DNA of 64,000 bases from Bryum argenteum (GCA_037043015.1 CM073322.1:33935364-33999363); one strand, 5' to 3'; positions 45,640-58,715 are shown, numbered from the stretch's first letter. Translations and numbers: made by a program. Notes: a model not told the origin generated them from the letters alone.

Positions 45640-47588
45640 ATGGCGGCTCCAACCGGCACTTCGTGGCAGGACTTTGCAGGGCATCCTGCTGACGATGCGC
45701 ACAATGAGCACCATTTTATTTTCTTTTATGTATACTATTTGCCTCTCATGATTGCGTTCACGATATTCAACTTCATTTCGGTGCCACTTACATGTATCGT
45801 CTAGCATTCCAGTTTCATGCTCGTGTAGACCATTACGTTGTATATATTCCTATGCCCGACAACCTGTGCAATGCTACAACCCCCCTCTGATGCCTCAATG
45901 AGTACATGCACTTTAATTTCTATATGCATTGACAAAAGTGTATTACAAAATAAATTAACTTGCGGAGCTCAATGCAGTGGACATCGCCTCCCCAGCTCAA
46001 GTGCCACAACATGCTAACTTAGGAGGTGCAGTCAGACATAACAATCGAGGAAAGCGCAAGATATCTGTAAGTACAAGTCAAGGCCAAACTTTTCAACAAG
46101 ACGTGAATACAATCGACGGAGGCGGACCACCAAGGCGCCGCAAAGAGAGAGATCCAAACTGGAGCAAGGAGGAGGTTATGGCACTCGTTGAGGCAAAGCG
46201 CTTGGAGCACTTAGATGAGATGGAGGTCATTGATGCGAGAGATTTAATGTCCACAGACGTGACAAAGTGGGGGAAATTGCGTTGGAGGTAAATGCCATTT
46301 CAAGGGGGGAAGTGGTCCGAGAAGCCCCGACTTGCAAGCATAAATGGCAATCAACAATGTCTGACTTCAAACATATCGTTGACTACCACAAGGGCACATG
46401 CAGGAATGAAGAAGAATACTTCCTGATAACATTCGCAAATAGGCGCAAGCAGAACTTGCCAAGGTCGTTCTTCAAGGAAGTGTACAGTAGCATGTTCGAA
46501 TTTCTCATGACACAGCCCATGATGAATCCTCCATATAGCCGGGATCTTCCCCAACGTCATGATGCGAACTACAGAGCGGATAACTCTGGCTTGGAGATCC
46601 ATCTGAACATGAATGACGATGACAACTTTTTTGATTCACAACCCAAGTCATTCAACTACAGTGACAACTCACCCGACATTCGAGAGTCTACTCCAAATGT
46701 TTCCCGCTAGGGAAATGGACCCTGGACTAATCCTCGTCGTGAAGAAGTTTCCTCCCATGTTGTTCCACCTCATACAGCCTCAAGAGTAAACTTGGCCTCC
46801 ACGGTCAAGTGGTCAACGTTAGAGCGTATGGGAGGTCATTGGTAGCCCCCCCTAGTTTTATGCCTAGTGTCAATCTCAATTCACCTCCGGGCGTTGACCA
46901 ACACCACCCCGACCTGAATGTAGCAGGTATCGACACTGAGGGAAACGAAGTCAAGAGTAGACCCCTCCAGAGCCTTGTAAATGTCAACAAGCAGTCACCG
47001 AATGAAAGCAACCTACATAGAGGACGCAGTTCACCAGCTTCTCCACTCAGTGCACGTGCACGAGCATCCCGGGTTGGTGGTCAGTCTGCAAGCGGCCAAG
47101 CTGGGCGACCTCACGTCCTTTCGTCCTCTAGTACCAGCACTTACAACCTGAAGAGGCTCAATCGCAACACTGGGCAACGGAAGCATGCACATACTGGTCA
47201 CAAGCTCATGGCAGATGTCACAGCCGAGGCAGGTGAGAAGATGGTCAAAACGCTTCAGGACATGACATATACGAATAAAGAGTTGGAGAGTATGCGACTT
47301 GACATGCAATCCAAGATGCATGCAGAAGAGATGGAGTATAGGCGAGAGAGAGATCAGCAGGAGATGGAGAACATGAGGTTGATTTTATTAAACCAGGGCA
47401 TGGTTGTGCAAGCAATATCTAGCCTTGCAAAGGCAATTGGACGTACGGTAGGACACAATTTGCCGCACGTTCGAACACATATTGCGCTGCAAGACAAGAG
47501 GCCCACGGCCCCCACCATCCCCAGTGACATACCTATGTCGAGTACAGCACCTGCTCGTGATACTGGAGATGATGATCCTCTCCTATAA
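45640..47588 (+). pseudogene. Myb/SANT-like ORF1 protein of Harbinger element 2
   Basis: The ATG at 45640 (MAAPTGTSWQDF) could start a first exon, and the clear homology begins at 45977. The DNA-binding domain reads NWSKEEVMALVEAKRLEHLDEME, then, after a frameshift near 46275, EAPTCKHKWQSTMSDFKHIVDYHKGT, the trihelix/SANT pattern with three spaced Trp/Phe positions. A stop at 46708-46710 separates this from a 259-codon frame (46809-47588). That frame has a Pro/Ser-rich middle and a long coiled coil (about 47240-47400, LESMRLDMQSKMHAEEMEYR) of the sort that mediates contact with the transposase. An intron could bridge the gap, but the frameshift argues for decay. Confidence 0.72.
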
Positions 47589-47671
47589 CGGATAGGGGTC
47601 CAGTAGGCATGCACAACATTGAAGGATCGACCTTAGTTGAAGTAGAGACATGGTTTATTTTATGTCACGTG

Positions 47672-47725
<54 letters not shown>

Positions 47726-47735
47726 AAAAAAAAAA
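47672..47735. repeat. 64-bp poly-A tract with one G
   Basis: A41, G, A22, located 84 bp past the stop of the Myb-like gene inside Harbinger element 2. It could be a microsatellite expansion or the tail of a retroposed sequence. Confidence 0.97.
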
Positions 47736-48504
47736 TACCATCACTGGCAGTAGGAGTGATAGAAGTAGAAGACAGACTAGCATATTGGTTGCTGAGTTCT
47801 ATACTTGTGCTAGCAACTTGTATTCACGTGATTGTGACAAAATCAAATTTAAATATCATCCACGATGAGGTGACCAAGGGAAGGAAGTAGTGCTATTGAC
47901 CTACTGTTGTGGCCTCCTATTTGCTAGATGTATGCCCAACGCGGTTCGTTTTGCAACACCTTCCACATGGTCATTGTTTGGCGGGCCTGGAAGAGGGGTT
48001 CGATAATAGGATCATCACCGACAACAGGAACCATGCCCTCATTCTGAAGGACCTCGAGTACCCTTTCCACCTCATGTGGCAAGTGACCGAGTATTAGGTT
48101 GTGTAGCAAACAACACGTTACAATGACGTCTCGTAAGAACGTTACATGCAAGTTTGATTTCTTGAGTAACTCTCTGAACATCTGCTTCAAAATACCGAAA
48201 GCATGCTCCACAATACTCCTCCCTTTTCACAGTTTCTTACCGAACAACCCCTCAGCATAAGAGCGAGGAGTGTTAGGCCTATCACGGTAGGATGTGAGCA
48301 ACGAGGGGAGGAGCAAATAGCCCTTGTCACCAATTAGGTAGGGGCTAAAGCCTTGCTGTGCATATGCACCATCAAATAAATTCGTCTAAGTAGCCAAGTG
48401 GTATAGTCCCGATCGCTTCAGGGCTTGAACGTTGTGAGTGGAGTCTGGCATTCCGACAGAGACGTCTAGAAAACGTGCCCTCCTATCGACTACTACTTGA
48501 CATT

Positions 48505-48938
48505 AACCTCAATTCCGTTAATTTGGCAATATTCTGGTAAAATGGCACGATTTAAGGTGGAAAAAATGAAAAAAACAAAACTCGTTTTTGTCATTTTTTG
48601 ACATAATAGAGCAAATTTTTCTGAGCGGCCGCTCAAAACTAGAGATATTTTTGAGCGGCCGCTGAGAAAAAACTGCCCTTCGACAGAATTTGAAGGTCAA
48701 AATTCATCAAATAGTGTGATATTATGGAGTTTTTGATGATATTACAGAAATTTGTTGATATAATGGAAGATGTGGGTGATATTAAAAAACGTGCCATTTT
48801 GCAAGCATAAGTCTTTGAGATTTTGAGTTCAAAAATATGCCGGTAAAATGGCACGTTTCAGAAACGCGACCAAATTGGCACAACATGGCTTTGGCAATAT
48901 GGCACAAGGAATTGTGCCATTTTAACGGAATTGAGGTT
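48505..48938. mobile_element. 434-bp inverted-repeat element with 4-bp target duplication
   Basis: The ends are AACCTCAATTCCGTTAA (48505-48521) and its exact reverse complement at the right, flanked by CATT on both sides (48501-48504 and 48939-48942). Removing the element plus one CATT restores the transposase frame (codons TTG CAA TGT CAA), which fixes both the boundaries and the 4-bp duplication. Repeats of GGTAAAATGGCACG occur inside in both orientations, and the centre holds two GCGGCCGC palindromes. Non-coding; superfamily not recognised. Confidence 0.88.
48615..48672. repeat. Inverted repeat built on two GCGGCCGC palindromes
   Basis: GCGGCCGC occurs at 48625-48632 and 48655-48662, exactly 30 bp apart. 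The flanks (TTTTTCTGA and TCAAAA) are mirrored, so arms of about 23 bp pair in an otherwise AT-rich element. Confidence 0.9.
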
Positions 48939-50319
48939 CATTGCAATGAATAACCTGAGGTCTTGAAGTAGTAGTATTCCTCTAGAGACAATGAAGGCTT
49001 TCTAATCTCAAAATGCGTCCCGTCTATCACCCCAACTATACCCCGGAGGCTGCAGTATTGTTCGAAGGCATGCATACTCTCTATCATCTTGTTTCCCTTC
49101 GGCCACTCTATTTCTCCCCTCAACTCAATATTGATCGCGTGCACAACCTCACTAAGTATTTTGCTCATTGTCATCGTGCCAACAACAAAGCTCTCTGATC
49201 ACTTAAGTAAACTAGCCCCCTGGCTCAGTTTGTAGAGGGTGCAGACCACCCTAATAATTACCGGGATGGAACACCGAAATTTAGTGTTCTGTTTCTCTAC
49301 GTGAGGTGCTAAGATGTTTGTTAGTCTGATGATTGACTCTTTTGACCATCGGAAGTTTTTAATCCACCGCTGGTCGTCAAACTCGAACATTACAAACTGT
49401 GAAAATCAAGTGGTCGACCTTAGGAGAATCCACCAACCGAGGTCGGGGGGAAGAAAAACTAAGGATTGTTGGAGGCGGAAGTCATGCAAGACAGCAACGA
49501 CAATAGTATTCATGTCCATCAAAGAGCGGAGGACAGGGTCCTCACCATGGGATTCTGCGCCCTCGTCACGATCTCGCACACTGCCAAGGGAGAACATCCC
49601 ATCGAATGCGTCGAGGAGGAGAACGACAAGATCAGAGAGGAATTGACCTACTTCGGCCGGATCACTCACAGGTAGCATTGGAGGCGGGGCTACAGGAAAC
49701 AAGAACGAGATTTGGCAACAACCATGGACTAAAGATATTGGGACATTCACAACTGATTTGATTGCGGCACGGAAACGCAAGGGCTCGAGACCACTGCCCT
49801 GGGGATTGAAAGTTACATGTTTCGGAAGTGGAAGGCGTCGAACAGAACAACTGGCAGTGAACCGGTGGAAGGCGTCGAACATAACAACTGGCAGTGAACC
49901 GTCCATACAAGCTGCAAGACTATTTGTGGCATGCCAACTTACCCCCCCCCTTATCATATTTTGCACGTCCCACGCCACCTTTTTCGTAATCTACCGACTT
50001 AGATGCGGATACATGCATGAGTACGAAGTCCATACAAACCACTGAGGCTTTTCATATTTGGCACGAAACCAAACTGGTGCGAACTTCGTCAAGCGGTGTG
50101 AAAACATGTTAAAAAAATTGAGTTCCCTTGGATATAGGTCCCTTTAGCGGAGTTTCCTATGCCCAGGTGCGAATGGACCATTAGCAATGTTGTCGCTAAA
50201 TATGAATTAGCACAGTTTTCAATCTGATAAGTAGTCCCTCCATTAGTATTATACCTCCCCATGTAAACATCAAGGATAGTGTAAATTAACACTCTATTCA
50301 TGTTGACTTCAAAATAAGT

Positions 50320-50883
50320 TTAATCCTCAAAGGAGAGTGAAGCCTATTTGGGATTGTTTGGACTTTGATCAAGGTCTCAATTACTATATAATAATTTTAT
50401 GAAATTGAGACTTTGTGAGGAGTATAGATTTTTCCCATATCTTTTCAACAAGATCATTCATGCTTCAAAATTCGTCACCCCATAGGGGAAATATACCCTC
50501 AAAGCTTCAAAACACTATCACGGCATGTCGAAATCTACCCAGAACCGCAAAACATGCTCATATATTCTCAAAATCATTCTAATATCAATTGATGTGCATA
50601 AAATGTCACTAAATGGAGGTTATACCTTTTTTGAAAATTGCTTCTTTGTACATGTAAAAAGGTCTAATGCCATGATCTCACCGTTTGGGATTTCAAGGTC
50701 ATAATAATTTATTTATTTATTGTTGGAACCATGCTTTTGTATTTGAATTTCAGTAGTCCTTGATGAGAAAGATTAAGCATTTCTCTAAGTTTTACAGGTG
50801 CTATGAGGGTGAAAATTATACAAAGCTGTACCCAACTCACTTAGAAATAAGACTTTGAGAGCCTCATGTCAAATTTACAACTG

Positions 50884-50924
<41 letters not shown>

Positions 50925-51110
50925 GCTCAGAAATACTCCCATTCATATTTGCAGTGAAGAAAAAAAATACATTTTTCAACTTTGAATAGTATGATCTCAC
51001 AAATGGTGAGGAATTTGAACGTAAAATTTGGTGTACATGTACATGTTAGGGACTAGATCCTTCAGTTATACACTCCAAAACCAGTCAAAATTTGAAAATT
51101 TCATCTATCG
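50320..51110 (+). repeat. Dispersed family B copy with decayed TTAA end
   Basis: It starts TTAATCCTCAAAGGAGAGTG and continues AAGCCTATTTGGGATTGTTTGG, as in the copies at 23.7 and 25.7 kb. The later part (ACCAAATTTTACGTTCAAAT when reversed) matches 32030-32090. The right TTAA end is not found. Confidence 0.6.
50884..50921. repeat. Poly-A tract, 38 bp
   Basis: An uninterrupted run of A inside the family B repeat. The matching position in other copies is a short A/T-rich stretch. Confidence 0.97.
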
Positions 51111-51704
51111 AGGCCATTGTTCTCTAGAATTCAGAAAAGGTTCAATATGTTCCCAAGTCAAGACGTGATTGCATAGAAGAAGACAATGCAGTAGCCGGAG
51201 TAACTGCACACACTTAGGTCAAAAATTTAGGGTTCGGTTTGCAGAACTTTGGAGGAAGCTCCGTGTCCAAGACGGAATTGCATCGGAGAAGATTTTCGGC
51301 ATTTCGGTCATGGAATAGGAGAAACCAAAAGCGTTCTTCTTTTCTGCGGGCACTGGCAATGCACTAGTTATGTTTAGTCACATGCTTCATCATTCTGTGT
51401 GAAACCGGGAACCTCTTCTGGTATCTGTCAACATTTGGAACTACTTCGAAAGAACATTGATTTCGGATTCAGGTGATAGTTCAGATTGTGTCTTAGCCTA
51501 AAGAAGAAGAATCATCATCATCAGTGGGTATTAGGGTTTAGGGTTTAAGGTCGAAGTGCGAGATGAGCATTTTGAGTGCGTACAATCTTCACGAAATGGT
51601 CACGTAGTAACAATGTTCCAGAGCCCGAATCGATCAGGGAAAATGCGGGATTGAAAGCATCTCTATTTTCTTTCTTGCGCTTGGCAAGCCACATTTTAAA
51701 CAAG
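51111..51704. other. 5' flank of the DEG protease gene
   Basis: It contains TTAGGGTTTAGGGTTTAAGG near 51530, a short telomere-like (telo-box) motif of the type found in promoters of plant housekeeping genes. No TATA box is obvious. Confidence 0.45.
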
Positions 51705-54700
51705 ATGAGATCGGCACAGTTTCGGAGGAGTGTAATCGCGTCTCGAGGTTTGTTCACCTCGAAGCCAAGCGCAGGGAAAGTAGAGGCAGATGCTTCGCAG
51801 AGCGTGTGTGAGAGATTCTCTGGTGCCGCAAGGAAGACATCTCTTCATCCCCCTTTCAGAATCTCAGCTGGTTTTAGCTCAAGAGTCCTTGGCAATGCTG
51901 ATTGCTTAGGTTACGAGCGGGCACTGCATGTATTTTCCCGAGTGAGTGCTGCACGCCAGCTTACTACGAGTGTTGCGAATCCTCCTGTTGAGAGAGGTCG
52001 AGCTCAAGATCCTTACCTGGCCACAGAAATAGCGTTGGACGCAGTTGTGAAGATCTTTGCAGTTTCCAGTAGCCCGAACTACTTCCTTCCTTGGCAAAAC
52101 AAAGCACAGCGAGAAGCCACTGGCTCTGGTGAGTTCCTCAGGGTTTTCGTCGGTTTCATGATTCAGCCTATCAAATTTTCTTCAATGCAGTACGAAAGTG
52201 GACGAATATGGACATATTTTAGAATCATAATCACCTCTTTTTATTCAGACTTCGGAGGTCATAACAGAACGAAGTGGAGAAAACAATAGTTTACCCACTC
52301 GAGTCATGTCAATACTTCAACGTAGGACATTTGGATTTCACCTTCAAGTCGCCTCATTTTCCGTCGTGAGAGTGAAATTGCAAAGATCGGTTTTTTGATA
52401 TAGAGTTCTGAGCGACATGCACTTGACATGCTCACAAGTATTAGTCATCAGTTACCAATAGATTGAGTTCCCGTAGGTCAACAACATGAATCTGTCAGAG
52501 GTCTTAGTTCTGTTGGTTATTTCAGAACCAACTTAGCTGTAAACCGGATATTGATTGAATTCCTCTGCTTTGGTAGTCCAGCACTTGACCCAGAAGTGAG
52601 GTGATGTGCAGGATTCGTGATATCTGGGCGCCGGATCGTAACAAACGCCCATGTGGTAGCTGATCAAACGCACATGATGGTACGCAAGCATGGGTCGCCT
52701 ATCAAATACCATGCGCACATTGAGGCTGTGGGTCACGAGTGCGACTTGGCTCTTTTGCGAGTCGATGACGATGAATTCTGGCAAGGAATGATAGAGCTCG
52801 AACTTGGGGACATCCCGTTTTTACAAGAATCTGTGGCTGTTGTTGGATACCCTCAAGGTATGGTTGCAAAGCACCTCCTCATCGGTGATTTCAACCAAGT
52901 CTAGGTCTTTGCCGTTCAGTCGAACAGGGAGTTACGGTTTCGTGGTCTATGTACCTGCTGATGTGCAGATGTTTACTCTTCGCTCTACTCCTAATGTATC
53001 CCTTCATCATATGTTTTTTACTTCTTTAAAGTCACCTAAAAGGTCTATGTTTTTCGGAGGGGCCACTGAATGGTCAAGATATTCGTTTAGTTTTGCACTT
53101 TCTGGGACGTTCCATCATTATGTTGTTGACACAAGGATCTGTTATGAATTTCTGCAGGAGGCGACAATATCTCAGTTACTGGCGGCGTTGTGTCTAGAGT
53201 CGAGCCAACGCGGTATGTGCATGGAGCTGCTCATCTCATGGCTATCCAGATTGATGCTGCCATTAATCCAGGCAACAGTGGTGGCCCTGCTCTCATGGAG
53301 GACAAGGTGGTTGGAGTAGCCTTCCAAAATCTTGCCAACGCAGAAAATATAGGGTCTGTATTACCTCTCCAAGAGAATTTACCTTGTTTGTACAACTGTG
53401 TAGTTAGAACATGACTGAAATATGGCTTTCCATCTAGAGTTTGATATTATATTCTAGATTTTCATGTGATTTTGCAACTAAGAGATATCAGAATGTGGTG
53501 CTGGGGCTTCGCTGAAAGTACTTCGTCATATTTCAGGTATATCATACCAGTCCCAGTCATCAAGCACTTTTTAGCGGACGTGGAGGAGACTGGAAGTTAC
53601 ATTGGTTTTTGTTCGTTGGGCGTCACTTGCCAGTCAACTGAAAACGTGCAACTCCGCGAGCACCTCAAGTAAATGACTCTGAAACCTACTACAATGTGGT
53701 GGGAATCACCAGAAAGCTGATTTAGACTCTCTCTTCGTTTTCAATTCACTCACATTTGGAGCTTCTGTAGCTGCTTCCACCACGGAGAGATTTACCACTT
53801 AGTGACACAGTAATTTAGATCAGCTCCACAGGACACATGACCATCAATGTTTCAATGCCACTGATTGTTCACTACTGGCACTTCATTATTGGTAAACTAC
53901 AGGATGCCGCCCGGCTTGACAGGTGTATTGATCAACAAAATCCATCCTCTCACCGACACCAGTCGATGTCTTCAAAGAGATGATGTAATCCTCAGTTTCG
54001 ATGGTATTCCCATTGCTAATGATGGAACAGGTACTATTTCAGACCAACTTTGTGACCTGAATTTCTCCAACTTGCTCCTGTAAATTCATTTCTCTGTATG
54101 CTACATACTCGTATTTGCGATGAGTTTCTTCGGAATCATGAAGTTCCTGTGAAGACTGACCATTGAGACTGAAACTAACATTTGAGGTCTTAAAGCAGTG
54201 AGGGTACTTCCTGAGAATCTGGCGTTGAGGTGAGGGTGAGCTGACAATGCTGAAAATTGCAGTGCATTTTCGTAACAGGGAGCGTATCTCATTTGATCAC
54301 CTGGTGTCGATGAAGAAGGCCGGTGAAACCGCCAAAGTCTCTGTAATGCGAGCAGGGCAAGAACTCCATTTTGACATCAAGCTGGGCCCTGTATGTTGGA
54401 CTATCCTTATGCTTTAGTGTATTTGTTTCGGGGTTCGTTTGTCAATCAAAAATCGAGGAAGTGTCGACCTTTGTTTGTATACTGCACTGAAGATCCGTAG
54501 TTCTCAGGGTTCGGGGAAGCTTTTTGAAAAATAAAGAAACTAGGGGTTAGGAATGCTAATGTAATATGGATGAAGGATCAGATCTGATTGATTTGAGTTA
54601 AATCAAACAAATGGGCAGCCAATGATCCTTTTAGTGTGGATCGAGTTTGACATGGTATTGTAACCGTCACTACACTGGATTATGCAACAAGAATTTGACT

Positions 54701-55984
54701 CCTTACGCTGGGTGCTATTTTGCAGTTGCGACCTCTGGTACCCATTCATCAATTTGATACGTTACCAAGTTACTACATTTTTGCGGGTCTTGTATTCACT
54801 CCCTTGTCCCAACCCTATCTGCAAGAGTATGGGGAGGATTGGTACAACACCTCACCGCGGCGTCTCTGTGAGCGTGCATTATCTGCTTATCCAACCAAGC
54901 CCGGTCAACAACTCGTCATTTTGTCTCAAGTAAGAAAGAAATTGTTGCTGCTTTTATGTCTTCCTAAATACTTACGAAAATTGTCTCTAGAATTGATTAT
55001 GCATATGAGATCAGATATATTTAAGCGTGAGGTTGCCTTTAATTTGTGGATTGAGTTTACAATAGAAACAATTCTTAGGCCGGTTCACGAGAGGTGGAGA
55101 TTCTTAGGCCGGTTTAGGCCGGTTCACTAGAGGTGGAGAGAGAAGTCCATTGAAAATTATTATTAGTGACTATTGAGTATTTTATTGAAAAAAAATGATT
55201 TTGGCTTGGCTTTCCAATTTACTGTACCCAAACTCTTGGTTGGGAGGCCAGACTGCACTTTGGGCACCTTTCACCTCTGGACTTTGGTCACTAGGCCAAA
55301 CTTTCGCTCTCCATTGGATTTCCTTGACCTCTCGACTCATAGGTCCTCATAGGCCCCTTATTTATGACTGAATCTAGAGAATCTAGAGGGCATTTGTAAA
55401 TGAATGTCATAACAATCGGCGGTTGGCATGCAGGTTCTGATGGACGAGATCAATGCAGGCTACGAGAGATTTCATGAATTTCAGGTATTTTCGCATGCAG
55501 CAGGAGCTTGTTGGCCATCTGGTAGGAGTTGTATGCTATGCCATGCCAAGAAGAATGGAATGACTGAATAATCATCATGAAAAGTTTACCTGTGTTATTG
55601 GTTCGAGGTGGTCATAACATGGTTAAGCATGAGGTCATTGACCAACCTTTGGTCCTATAGGTAAACAAGGTGAACGGCGTTGAAGTCCATAACCTTCGGC
55701 ACCTGCGCGAGCTTGTGGAAGAATGCACGGAGCCCAGCCTCCGCTTTGATCTGGATGATAGTCGAGTAGTAGTTCTGGATTTCCGAGCTGCCAGAGAAGC
55801 ATCCTTGCGAATTTTGCAGCGGCATCGTATTCCTTCAGATACCTCGAAAGACCTTCTGGAAGAAGAGGATTCTAACGCTGGTGCTTTTCTGAGTTGGGAG
55901 AGCCCTTCACATACGAAAGAGGACAAGGATTCCGAGGGCATGCCCGTTGAGGATGACAGGGTGCCTCAGCCAGTGAGGGCATAG
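51705..55984 (+). CDS. DEG/HtrA serine protease, DEG10-like, probably mitochondrial
   Basis: Nine exons (51705-52128, 52612-52857, 53158-53353, 53537-53668, 53903-54030, 54263-54390, 54726-54929, 55434-55484, 55661-55984) join in frame at GT-AG sites into 610 residues. The first 100 or so are basic and Ser/Arg-rich ([15 protein letters not shown]), fitting a mitochondrial presequence. The trypsin-like domain has His155 (TNAHVV), Asp186 (CDLALLRVD) and Ser264 (NPGNSGGPA). A PDZ domain follows (about 305-400, [26 protein letters not shown]). The degenerate second PDZ and C-terminus ([32 protein letters not shown]) are typical of the plant DEG9/DEG10 branch. The presequence favours DEG10 over nuclear DEG9. 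Such ATP-independent proteases degrade damaged proteins, especially under heat. Intron 7 holds a short tandem duplication at 55071-55139. Confidence 0.92.
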
Positions 55985-58715
55985 TCGTTATTGATCTAGT
56001 GAGGCATGCATCCTTTACTGCTGGGCAGATACTTGTATTCTTAGCTGAAGTATACTTTCTCTTTCGAGAATATTTCGTCTCAGTGTTGCAAAATTGAAGT
56101 CTATTCTTGAAAAGAACAAATCGCGCACATATTATCACAACTTTTTGATTGACCGAGTGCTGTACTGTATGTGCTCGCCTGATACTGATTGATCTCGAGA
56201 CCAGCGAGCTGCCAGCTAATTATTCAAACCCCAGCCTGTCAGTGCGAGCCACGACATTCACAGAGACAGTTGCATCGTCGTGTTTATCTTCAATAACATG
56301 TGGGTTTGCAGATCTGGGATTCTAGGGCCCGCTTCGCATTCAAGGACATGCAAATGTTGAGAGATGAAAATTTTGATAGTGGCGGTGTCTGATAGGCATT
56401 GGCCGTTGTTAACTGATTGAAGTGAAAGTGCCGAATTGGCATCTACAGCGGTTTTCATACTCGTTGTATTTCTTTTTTTCACTCTGCAGCTGTGCTCTCT
56501 GTTGTGTTTTTCTTCTCTTTTCTGCTCTTATGTGTAGTATTACTGTACTAGCACGATTGTGGTGATTTACCCCTTCCAGCCGACCAGGACATTCTTAAAC
56601 AAGGCTGACAGTTCTCTTTTAGACAGTCCCTTGAAACCCTTGCCGAGCACTCGATCGAAGTACATATGGTACTGGGGTACAAGAGGGACCCGTGCTTTGT
56701 GCTCTTAAAATGTCATAACTCGGAAATATTCCCATTTCAAAACTGTAGCCTTCTCATCGATATGGATGCCTGACAATCGGGACAACGATGGGATTTGTAC
56801 CTTTACCATTTTACACCGTGTGCTATTCTTTTTGGCTCTCACCCTAATCGAATTCTGAAAGGAATGTGTTACAGGAATCAGAAGGCTGCATCTGGGTGAA
56901 GTGATTTGGAGATCTGCAGGTCATATTTCAGAGCTGCTGAGTCTTGAGCAGCCATCAGCTCAATACGCAGCTCATATAACTTGCCCTGCTGTACTGTATT
57001 CTACAGTACCCTCACCTTGCCTTACGAATACTGCTCTTTACGAATACTCCTCTACTTTTCACTTTTCAGAAACTTTGAAAAGTCCCATTGTGGAAATTTT
57101 TCCAAAAATTTCAGACACTTTGTGCACGATTTCTCGATAGTTGAACAGACAATCCATTGGGTTTAATGCATGGTGTGTTCGCTTGTCGTCTTTTACCAGT
57201 TGTTGGTGTGACGGATTGTGAAGCCTAACGAAACTATTATCCTCGTATCCCTAATGCATGTATGAGAATTGCACCACCGTTTAGGTGTGATTACTTTTTT
57301 GCATACAACATTGAACTAGCACAGTCAGCGATATAGTCCCGTTGAGGTGTTTCTACCGAGTGATAATTTTGAGATAAATGGTTTGCGGGCTGTTTCAGCT
57401 AGCCGTGAAAAGTAGGGTACGACAAGGTTGAAGTCCACCCAGCACCCATGACAGTGACTCTGTGACTGAATGATGCAAGTGGGTGATGGCTGCAGAGATC
57501 AACTTACTATTTCAGGAGTCTGGGCACACTTCTAGAACTTCCCTGGACCTCAAGTCTCATAATGGCCCTTCCTGCACCTGCTGCCATTGTTATTGAGTAG
57601 GAGTAGAATGATAGATCTTCCGCTCTTAGAATGTACAGTACGTGTCAATCGATTCCAAACAAAAATATCATTTAAACACAAGAAATAAAAGAACAGTCAA
57701 AGTTGAATCTCATTGGATGAGTGATTCTTGGGGACTGCAAATCTGAAGCTATCTCAGGAACAAGCATCTGGCCATATGGGGCCTCTCCATATTACCAGTG
57801 TCATGTGAAAGCCAGTTCAATAATCATCGAATGAATTCCTGTTCATAAAATTTGCATACGTGTTGTTACTACTACATGTGGTTTGTCATAATGCTCTCGC
57901 CATTATCTTCTTGACATACTCTTAGTGGAGAATTAGACCTTGAACATGTAAACGATCTCTCATTGACTCATCTTGACTTGAAAAATGATAAGTCTAAGCT
58001 TTTCTCAATCGTGTTCTATGGATATTGGATTGGTCGTACAAAAATTAATACAACCAACAACATATTGTCCAACAATAAGCTTATTATAGAGTAACTGAAG
58101 GATGAATCAGCTGAAAATTCATTGTTGCAGCGGCATGTATGCAGGGCGGTAAAACAAGAAGTGAAGGCTTGTGAATCACATGGCTTTGGGTTCAACTGTG
58201 GACGGAATATAGAATGAGTTTCCCATGTTAGTGATTTATCATATAGTATAAATGTTCAGAATAGAATCTCCGCATCATTATAAACGTTCAGACTGAGGCT
58301 GTCACCAAACAACAGACCTGGTCTGTACGGTGGCCAACTGCAGCTTGCAATTGAGTGGCAGGAAACATCAATACCAAATTGTTGAAATTGTTCAAGGGGA
58401 TGATGAGCAGCTTGTTTCATTATTGAGAAATATGTTGCTTGCTTCTGCATTAGACTGTACCTTTCATGTCAGGCATTGTTTCATATTGCATGATCTACTT
58501 CTGTTTTTCACTCTAAACTATAAGTTGGACATGGTTTAAATCATTTCTACTCATCAAGCATCTTCTACAAATTATCCTCTCCAGTGAACGAACTTCTAGA
58601 TTTCGAACAAGGACAGAGTTCATGTCATCTGGACTCAACCTGTGCACGGGTTCGAAAGATATGCAACAATGTGAATTGGATGCACTGTTTATGTGTTTTT
58701 TACCCTTAGAGATTC
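55985..58715. other. 3' flank of DEG and intergenic DNA
   Basis: No gene recognised. Open frames of 60-80 codons on both strands lack features. Base composition is less AT-rich than at 30-38 kb and transposon debris is sparse. Confidence 0.45.

Larger units (their letters stand above)
47924..49560 (-). pseudogene. HARBI1-like transposase of element 2, interrupted
   Basis: Read on the minus strand, the remnants run from an N-terminal piece (SLMDMNTIVVAVLHDFRLQQ, about 49560-49490), through a helical domain (NFRWSKESIIRLTNILAPHV) and the first Asp in GVIDGTHFEI (near 49020), to a break where a 434-bp element is inserted. Beyond it are VVVDRRARFLDVSVGMPDST, the second Asp in LIGDKGYLLLPSLL (near 48335) and the Glu in VEHAFGILKQMFR (near 48208), ending at 47924. 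Stops near 48390 and 48230 and several shifts make it non-functional. All three catalytic residues are still visible. Confidence 0.82.
45121..50180. mobile_element. Second PIF/Harbinger element, decayed and interrupted
   Basis: TTA flanks both ends (45118-45120 and 50181-50183). The tip GGGTCTGTCCCCACTTAG aligns imperfectly with the reversed right tip TGGTCCATTCGCACCTGG, and similarity continues for about 40 bp. It has the same gene layout as the 230-3698 element, with a Myb/SANT-like gene on + and a transposase on - facing each other, but the proteins are only distantly similar, so it is a different lineage. A 434-bp element sits in the transposase, and a poly-A tract separates the genes. 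Confidence 0.65.

Noticed and set aside
48375-48460. tRNA-like GTAGCCAAGTGGTATAGTCCCG
   Set aside because: It is the reverse of transposase coding sequence (KRSGLYHLA) and lacks a tRNA fold.
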